64,000 nucleotides of DNA from positions 868,001-932,000 of the forward strand of contig NZ_QWDC01000002.1 in assembly GCF_003432115.1 (NCBI RefSeq), in the 5' to 3' direction. Shown one piece after another: positions 58,756 through 64,000 of this stretch. Origin of the DNA: Mucilaginibacter conchicola (GTDB lineage: Bacteria > Bacteroidota > Bacteroidia > Sphingobacteriales > Sphingobacteriaceae). Numbering within the stretch: the first letter of the stretch is position 1; every line of letters begins with the position of its first letter. The translations under genes and the position numbers were made by a program. The notes under the pieces are model-generated. The model ran no database searches. It was not told the DNA's origin and saw only the letters and a list, made by a program, of their open reading frames with translations.

Positions 58756-61374
58756 ATGATCACCTCTCTACGTTTAAAAACGTATGTACAGGTAGCAGCT
58801 ATTTCTGCAGCAGCGTTGGCATCATCGTGCGCTACCAAAAAGCAGGCAGCAAGTACTGTTACCTTAAAAACTACTTCAACCCCGGGCGGCGGCTCTACAG
58901 CAACCGCAACAGTTGGTGCCGGCAAAAAAGAAGGCATCAAAAAATTCAGCGATCTTATCGGCAAAGCTAAAGGCGATACCGGCCTGTTCACTACTTATAA
59001 AGTGGATGGCAAGTATTACTTTGAAATACCAGACAGCCTGCTTAACCGCGAAATGCTGGTAGTAACCCGATTTGTTAAAACACCGGTTGGCTTAAAATCT
59101 TTTGGCCAGCAATACGGCGGCGAGGAAGTGAATGACCAGGTTTGGAAATGGCAGCGCCACGATAAACAGGTTTTTGTACGTGTGCCAAGCTACTCTGTAC
59201 GTGCCGATAGTACATCAGACATGTATGCATCGGTTAAAAACTCAAACCTTGATGCAGTACTGGCAGCTTTCGATATCAAAGCTTACAACAAAGATACCAC
59301 AGGCGTTTTGGTTGACGTAACCGACTTTTACAATGGCGATATAGCTGCCATCAGCGTGCCCGATAATATTAAAAAGCAGTACAAATTATCAGGTATTGAT
59401 GCAAGCCGATCATACATTGATACGGTAAGGAGTTTTCCTATCAACCTTGAAGTTCGTACGTTGAAAACTTTCCGCGCAGGCGAATCACCTACTGATAACA
59501 GCAACGCGGCTTTAACTTTTGAGTTTAATACATCGATGTTATTGCTGCCAAAAACACCGATGAAAGCACGTTTGAATGATTCGCGTGTGGGTTTCTTTGG
59601 CCAGCGCCAGGTTGATTATGGTACCGATGCGCAAAAAGCTGAAGTTACCGCCTACATCCACCGCTGGAGACTGGAGCCTAAGGACGAGGCTGCTTATGCC
59701 CGCGGCGAATTGGTTGAACCAAAGAAACAGATAGTTTACTACATAGACCCGGCTACGCCTAAAAAATGGGTACCGTACCTTATTGCTGGTATCAACGACT
59801 GGAATAAAGGTTTCGAAGCTGCTGGCTTTAAAAATGCCATTGTAGGTAAAGAAGCGCCATCAGCAAAAGAAGATCCTGAATTTAGTACTGAGGATGCACG
59901 TTACAGCGTAGTGCGTTACTTTGCATCAGACGTACAGAATGCCTACGGCCCCCACATTTCAGACCCGCGCACCGGCGAGATCCTGGAAAGCCACGTAGGC
60001 TGGTACCACAACGTAATGAGCCTGCTGCGCAACTGGTTCTTTATCCAGACGGCCGCAGTTAACCCTAAAGTACGCATGGCTAAATTTACCGATGAGCAAA
60101 TGGGCGAGCTGATCCGTTTCGTATCATCGCACGAGATAGGCCACACATTAGGTTTGCCGCACAACTTCGGCTCGAGCTATGCTTACCCTGTTGATTCGTT
60201 GCGCTCAAAAACCTTTACGGCTAAACACGGTACAGCGCCATCAATTATGGACTATGCCCGCTTTAACTACATTGCACAGCCCGGCGACGGTGTAACCCAC
60301 CTTTACCCGCAAATTGGCGAGTACGACTTATGGTCGATTAAATGGGGCTACAGCTATTTCCCGGGCAACAAAACTGCACAACAGGAAAAAGAAGCGCTTG
60401 ATGTATGGACCAAAGCAAAAGCAGGTAACCCGCTTTATTACTACGGCCGCCAGGGTACCTCTATCGACCCTCGTTTACAAAACGAAGATTTGGGCGATAA
60501 TGCCATGAAAGCAAGCACTTACGGTATTGCCAACTTAAAACGTATACTGCCAAACCTTGAGAAATGGACCTACCAGAAAGGTGAGGAGTTTGACGACGTT
60601 GAAACACTTTATAATGAAGTGATAGGCCAGTACAACCGCTACATAGGCCACGTTACCATGAACATTGGCGGCATGAACGAGAACTTTAAAACTTACGACC
60701 AAAAGGGCCCGGTTTATGGTTTCGTTAACAAAGCCCTTCAGCACGATGCAGTGGCTTTCTTAAACCAACAAGTGTTTACCACGCCAACCTGGTTAATTAA
60801 CCGCGAGGAGCTAAGCAAATTTGATAACGGTACTACACTTAGCCGCATTAAAGCAGTACAGGTTAATGCCGTTGCCAACGTTATCAATGCATCGCGCCTG
60901 GCCCGTATGTATGATAACCAATCTAAAAACGGAGCAAGCGCTTACACAGTTGCTAATTTATTTGACGACCTGCGTGCAGGTATCTTTAAAGGCAAATTGG
61001 ATGAATTTAAACGTAACCTGCAACGCGGCTATATTGATAACCTGAAAAATTTATTGAATGATGATGCGAGCAGAAGTTTCCCGGGTGCTACACCTGCGCA
61101 ACTGGCTAACATCGGCTTTACGCCAATAAACATTGCCTTGTCTGACATTAGGCCGATGGTACGTGTTGAGTTAAGCAAGATAAGCAAAAGCCTGCCTGCC
61201 GGCGGCGATGCGCTTACTGCTGCACACAATACAGACCTGCGCTTACGTATAAAAGAAGCATTGAACCCAACCCGCCCTGTGGTTAACATGAGCATGGGTG
61301 CACCGGGCCGTTTAACAGACGACACTGCTGTAAAACAAGATAACAACAACTGCTGGCCAAAAACAACCTGGTAA
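58756..61374 (+). CDS. Zinc-dependent metalloprotease (DUF5117/DUF4953 type)
   Basis: 872 aa. N-terminal lipobox-like sequence (LASSC, Cys near residue 24) suggests a lipoprotein. The N-terminal region (about 60-300) is DUF5118/DUF5117-like; the catalytic motif SSHEIGHTLGLPHNFG has His459, Glu460, His463 and His469 (HExxHxxGxxH), with a Met-turn PSIMDYARFNY near 495, as in metzincins. The C-terminal part is a DUF4953 helical domain. Exported proteases of this type are typical for Bacteroidota; the substrate is unknown. Confidence 0.93.
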   Translation: MITSLRLKTYVQVAAISAAALASSCATKKQAASTVTLKTTSTPGGGSTATATVGAGKKEGIKKFSDLIGKAKGDTGLFTTYKVDGKYYFEIPDSLLNREMLVVTRFVKTPVGLKSFGQQYGGEEVNDQVWKWQRHDKQVFVRVPSYSVRADSTSDMYASVKNSNLDAVLAAFDIKAYNKDTTGVLVDVTDFYNGDIAAISVPDNIKKQYKLSGIDASRSYIDTVRSFPINLEVRTLKTFRAGESPTDNSNAALTFEFNTSMLLLPKTPMKARLNDSRVGFFGQRQVDYGTDAQKAEVTAYIHRWRLEPKDEAAYARGELVEPKKQIVYYIDPATPKKWVPYLIAGINDWNKGFEAAGFKNAIVGKEAPSAKEDPEFSTEDARYSVVRYFASDVQNAYGPHISDPRTGEILESHVGWYHNVMSLLRNWFFIQTAAVNPKVRMAKFTDEQMGELIRFVSSHEIGHTLGLPHNFGSSYAYPVDSLRSKTFTAKHGTAPSIMDYARFNYIAQPGDGVTHLYPQIGEYDLWSIKWGYSYFPGNKTAQQEKEALDVWTKAKAGNPLYYYGRQGTSIDPRLQNEDLGDNAMKASTYGIANLKRILPNLEKWTYQKGEEFDDVETLYNEVIGQYNRYIGHVTMNIGGMNENFKTYDQKGPVYGFVNKALQHDAVAFLNQQVFTTPTWLINREELSKFDNGTTLSRIKAVQVNAVANVINASRLARMYDNQSKNGASAYTVANLFDDLRAGIFKGKLDEFKRNLQRGYIDNLKNLLNDDASRSFPGATPAQLANIGFTPINIALSDIRPMVRVELSKISKSLPAGGDALTAAHNTDLRLRIKEALNPTRPVVNMSMGAPGRLTDDTAVKQDNNNCWPKTTW

Positions 61375-61398
61375 GCAGCAAAATTACCAAAGCAAGAA

Positions 61399-61430
61399 GC
61401 CGCCGTGTAAAACCGGCGGCTTTCTTGTTT
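61399..61430 (+). terminator. Terminator after the zinc metalloprotease gene
   Basis: GC-rich 7-bp core stem (61399-61405 with 61414-61420) extended by AAG/CTT pairs and followed by TTTCTTGTTT, 25 nt after the stop. Confidence 0.85.
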
Positions 61431-61439
61431 AGTACACAT

Positions 61440-61712
61440 TTATTTTAGTTGACTTATATTATCGAAGAATGCAGTCTGGATATCTAACAATGTTTTCACA
61501 TTGATCTTTTCTCCATACATATCAAAACACAAAAACCTTGTTTTAGTATGGTCATTATCTCTCTCCTTCTCAAAAAAGTTAAAGGTCTCAAAGAAATAAT
61601 GATTGGTGGTTATCTTACTTTTTCCACTTGTTTGCGATGTATTTAGCCTAAAGCCTATCGCATCCATCCACTTGTGCACACGTGCATGCAGTGTTCCTTT
61701 AAAATTATCCAT
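61440..61712 (-). CDS. Hypothetical protein
   Basis: 90 aa, no signal peptide or membrane segment. Aromatic-rich middle (NHYFFETFNFFEKERDND) and CFDMYGEKINVKTLLDIQTAFFDN near the C-terminus. No family recognised. The reading frame is well formed and the gap has no better candidate, but its reality rests on length and isolation only. Confidence 0.5.
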   Translation of the reverse strand: MDNFKGTLHARVHKWMDAIGFRLNTSQTSGKSKITTNHYFFETFNFFEKERDNDHTKTRFLCFDMYGEKINVKTLLDIQTAFFDNISQLK

Positions 61713-61804
61713 AGGTTAAATGTTTTTATCTTTCAACGAAAAAATATGCCAAAGGTTACAGGCTATTTAAAATAATTTTAAACAATAGTTAGTATAAATG
61801 GCGC

Positions 61805-61844
61805 AAAAGTTAAGGGTTGCCTTGTTTGGCAACCCTTAACTTTT
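61805..61844. terminator. Bidirectional terminator
   Basis: Perfect 17-bp stem (61805-61821 with 61828-61844), 6-nt loop, T-run on the plus side and shorter T-run on the minus side. It lies 25 nt after the stop of the minus gene at 61870. Confidence 0.88.
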
Positions 61845-61869
61845 TTATTATAGTCGCGGCTTTTTTTGA

Positions 61870-62403
61870 TTAATGGCCGTGTCTGCGGTCTTTATTATAC
61901 TGTTTTACATCCTTACGGTAGTCTTTGTAATCTTTACGTGCGTCTTTACGATCTCGTTGTAACTCTTTGTGGTACGCCTGGCGTTGTTTGTTAGCCATCC
62001 AGTGGTCGCGGTACTTAACGTCGCGGCTATCGCGGATGATGGTTTGGCCGGTGCGGCCACGGTAGCTGGCGTATTTGGTACGGTACACATTATCACGTAA
62101 CCATGGCTGGCGCTCGTTAACTACTACTTTGTAGCCATTGTAAAGGTTGTAGTTGGCGTAACGGCTTGGTAATGATGTGCGGCGTACCCAGGTGTTGTTT
62201 TCATAGTAAACATACTGGTGTGCAGGTACATCGTAATAAGCGCCAACATCCGGCAGGTAGTAATAATCTACATGGTCGTAACCGGTAGGGCCCCAGTCGG
62301 GCTGGCTGCCAATGTTAATGCTTAAACTAATTTGTGCTTTCGCTTCTTGTTTGTATGCTATGCAGCCTAAAAATATCGCTGCGGTTAAAATCATCTTTTT
62401 CAT
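61870..62403 (-). CDS. Small exported basic, Tyr-rich protein
   Basis: 177 aa. Signal peptide about 1-23 (AKA-Q). The mature protein is rich in Tyr, Arg and His: GYDHVDYYYLPDVGAYYDVPAHQYVYYENNTWVRR, and ends in an Arg/Lys/Asp/Tyr-rich tail (KDYRKDVKQYNKDRRHGH). Similar proteins are common unnamed periplasmic proteins of Sphingobacteriia. No activity recognised. Confidence 0.78.
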   Translation of the reverse strand: MKKMILTAAIFLGCIAYKQEAKAQISLSINIGSQPDWGPTGYDHVDYYYLPDVGAYYDVPAHQYVYYENNTWVRRTSLPSRYANYNLYNGYKVVVNERQPWLRDNVYRTKYASYRGRTGQTIIRDSRDVKYRDHWMANKQRQAYHKELQRDRKDARKDYKDYRKDVKQYNKDRRHGH

Positions 62404-62513
62404 ATCTGTAAAGTTTTGTAGATATGACAGTGTTGGCGATAAACAGTTTAGTGTGTAGCGTTGATGTTACAACTGTTATTTTAACATGGGCGGGGCAGAA
62501 ACGCCGGATGATT

Positions 62514-62990
62514 TTACTGATTTTTCTTCCTAAGCCAAAAAAAAGCATAGCCACCGCAAGACATTATTACGGTATCCTTTTTCATAAAAATACCAGAGCA
62601 CTCATTAAAGCAAGCATATTCACCTTTTGCATCAACAGGCTCGTAAGCCCCCATTTTTGCCAGCTCCGGTTTAGTGTATGCGTATTGAAAACTATAAGAA
62701 TAAGCCTCTTCGGCCAGATCAAACTTGTGCATTTGCCATTTATAAAAGTGGCATTGTTTCACAAACTTCGCCTTACTAAAGCTATAGGTGTTGGGCCTGA
62801 TACTTAATGTAGATTTTCGGATCTGCTCTGCCTGCTTTGCTGAGAATTTCTGCAATCCACGATAATAGTGTTTTACACAAACCCAATCGCCATACAGCAA
62901 ACCGGCAGGGTCTGATTTACTTTGCCCGAACGAAAGATTTGAGAGGAGGCTTAAGAAGAAAATAATTGCTAAGTGGATAGTCGGCTTCAT
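62514..62990 (-). CDS. Small exported lipocalin-like protein
   Basis: 158 aa. Signal peptide about 1-22 (SFG-Q). The mature part starts LLYGDWVCVKHYYRGLQKF and resembles a lipocalin-like beta barrel (GDW..., STLSIRPNTYSFS). Three Cys (ACFNEC and MSCGG) may form a disulfide. The ATG shares its A with the stop of the S41 protease gene (TAATG), so the two are translationally coupled. Confidence 0.72.
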   Translation of the reverse strand: MKPTIHLAIIFFLSLLSNLSFGQSKSDPAGLLYGDWVCVKHYYRGLQKFSAKQAEQIRKSTLSIRPNTYSFSKAKFVKQCHFYKWQMHKFDLAEEAYSYSFQYAYTKPELAKMGAYEPVDAKGEYACFNECSGIFMKKDTVIMSCGGYAFFWLRKKNQ

Positions 62991-64000
62991 TAATCATTAT
63001 CGTCTTTATCATCCTTTTTACCAGCCATGGCCAGTACAGGTTTGCCAATCACTTTGAAGCTGCCTTCGCCTTTTAGGATAGATGCCAATTGCGTTTTATT
63101 CTGCATGGTTTTCACCGCCTCGGCCAGCTCCCTGTCATACTTAAAGTTAGCTTCATAGCGGCCCTTCTCGTATGCGTAGCGCGATGAGATCTCGTTCTCC
63201 AGCACTTGTTTTATCTCGTCCTTATGCATCTGCAGATCGCTTTGCTTGTTGGCAGCCATCTTGGCTTTTAATGCATCAAACTCGGCCTGGATCTGGCTAA
63301 ACTGCTTTTCTTTTGTAGCCTCTGCTTTAAGGCTGTTCAGCATTTTTTCTGATACAGGGGTATATGTATAATTTTTGCCTTCCAGGTATTTAGTAAAGTC
63401 GGCATAATCGGCATCGGTAAACTTAAATACTTTGGGGTCTATTGCCTGCGGATGGCTGTTACGGTATTTTGTAGCGTAATCAAACACAAACAACTTACTT
63501 ATTAAGGTTGATGTGATGTTGGCAAAGCGCTCCTGTTTCACGGCAATATCAGGGTAGATACCGCTGCCATCGTAAACAGAGCGGCCATTACGGGTTTTAA
63601 ACTCGTGTATTGATGAATCGGCCACTTTAATAACGCTACCATCATCTTTACGGTGGGCGTAATCCAACTCCTGCACGCAACGGCCACTTGGAATGTAGTA
63701 CTTAGCAACAGTTATTTTAACCAGGCTGTTATAAGGCAGGTTAAAGGTTTGCTGTACTAAGCCCTTTCCGTAACTACGCTGACCGATCACTATAGCCCTG
63801 TCCAGATCCTGCAAAGCTCCGGCGGTAATTTCTGAAGCAGATGCCGAGCGGCCATTAACCAAGACAACCAGCGGCAAAGTAGGCTCCATTGGCGTAGCAA
63901 CGGTATTATAGCTAAAGTTTTTTTCTTTTACTTTACCTTTTTGCGATACCACCAGCACATCTTTTTGCACGAAAAGATTCACAATTTTTACAGCTTCCTG
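62990..64000 (-). CDS. S41 family carboxy-terminal processing peptidase, N-terminus beyond window
   Basis: 337 codons are visible with an open frame to the window edge. The C-terminal protease half: [43 protein letters not shown] contains the nucleophile Ser (in SASE) and the general-base Lys (in YGKG) of Ser/Lys tail-specific proteases. A helical region ([31 protein letters not shown]) and an acidic tail [10 protein letters not shown] follow. A PDZ domain would lie upstream, off the window. Confidence 0.93.
   Translation of the reverse strand, partial: QEAVKIVNLFVQKDVLVVSQKGKVKEKNFSYNTVATPMEPTLPLVVLVNGRSASASEITAGALQDLDRAIVIGQRSYGKGLVQQTFNLPYNSLVKITVAKYYIPSGRCVQELDYAHRKDDGSVIKVADSSIHEFKTRNGRSVYDGSGIYPDIAVKQERFANITSTLISKLFVFDYATKYRNSHPQAIDPKVFKFTDADYADFTKYLEGKNYTYTPVSEKMLNSLKAEATKEKQFSQIQAEFDALKAKMAANKQSDLQMHKDEIKQVLENEISSRYAYEKGRYEANFKYDRELAEAVKTMQNKTQLASILKGEGSFKVIGKPVLAMAGKKDDKDDND

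Noticed and set aside
1..64000. tRNA, rRNA or riboswitch genes
   Set aside because: No cloverleaf with a plausible T-loop word, no rRNA sequence and no recognisable TPP, cobalamin or SAM riboswitch core was seen by eye; a covariance-model search would be decisive.

Overview
The window comes from a Bacteroidota chromosome, most likely a Sphingobacteriaceae member close to Mucilaginibacter or Pedobacter (this genus-level guess is inference). Supporting evidence: several gene starts carry the Bacteroidota promoter (-33 TTG, about 19 bp, -7 TAnnTTTG); lpxC and fabZ are fused; a PorX-type PglZ response regulator, a SusC/CirA-type TonB-dependent receptor and a three-gene sdhCAB are present; and families typical of the phylum recur (DUF6607, HYC_CC_PP, DUF3472, the DUF5117-type metalloprotease, ligase-associated DEXH helicase). 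Gene density is high and no gap between genes exceeds 300 bases; the longest is 44540-44830. I found no tRNA, rRNA, CRISPR array, transposase or prophage gene.

Layout. 1-1308 holds a truncated GHL10 hydrolase, followed by a coiled-coil membrane protein. 2546-5748 (minus) is a small metal (copper-like) cluster: a Met/His-rich envelope protein, a barrel-like protein, an HMA protein and an HYC_CC_PP protein. 5870-10285 holds envelope proteins and an M16 protease. 11066-13663 is an Lhr-like helicase carrying an in-frame repeat insertion. 13879-18014 is an ABC-2 exporter operon divergent from a LytS/LytTR two-component pair, with LytTR-like boxes between them. 18056-26084 holds an amidase, lipoproteins, a cupin, AlkD-like repair protein, nitronate monooxygenase, SDR, sugar isomerase and a Crp/Fnr regulator.

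26127-33736 (minus) is the most coherent system: a seven-gene NAD salvage locus. It has the NrtR repressor, NMN adenylyltransferase/Nudix, nicotinamide phosphoribosyltransferase, a TonB-dependent receptor, PnuC, a NadR-type adenylyltransferase/kinase and a divergent PRPP synthetase. Six genes are packed with overlaps or gaps of at most 4 nt behind one promoter that is covered by two NrtR-like palindromes. Together they could take a pyridine precursor from the outer membrane to NAD+, and they parallel the NAD-rebuilding sets found in phages.

33785-40743 holds a GlxA regulator, DinB and SRPBCC proteins, a phosphoesterase, a DUF3472 protein, a LysR/MFS pair and an HNH protein. 40798-44539 is sdhCAB. 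44831-46794 is an M20 hydrolase and a membrane protein. 46808-50814 is the lipid A operon lpxD-lpxC/fabZ-lpxA-ABC ATPase, divergent (with an HD hydrolase) from porX-tsaE-ald. 56308-64000 holds a YihY protein, proteases, small envelope proteins and a truncated S41 protease.

The most unusual signal is a family of arrays of 7-bp units, mostly two oppositely oriented runs. They sit inside the helicase gene, in both sdh spacers and before the lpx-operon ABC gene; an 8-bp tandem run precedes lpxC. They create coding sequence, mini-ORFs overlapping downstream starts, and hairpins inside housekeeping operons. Two other long inverted repeats, with GTCATTTCG and GTCATTGCGAG ends, lie downstream of genes.
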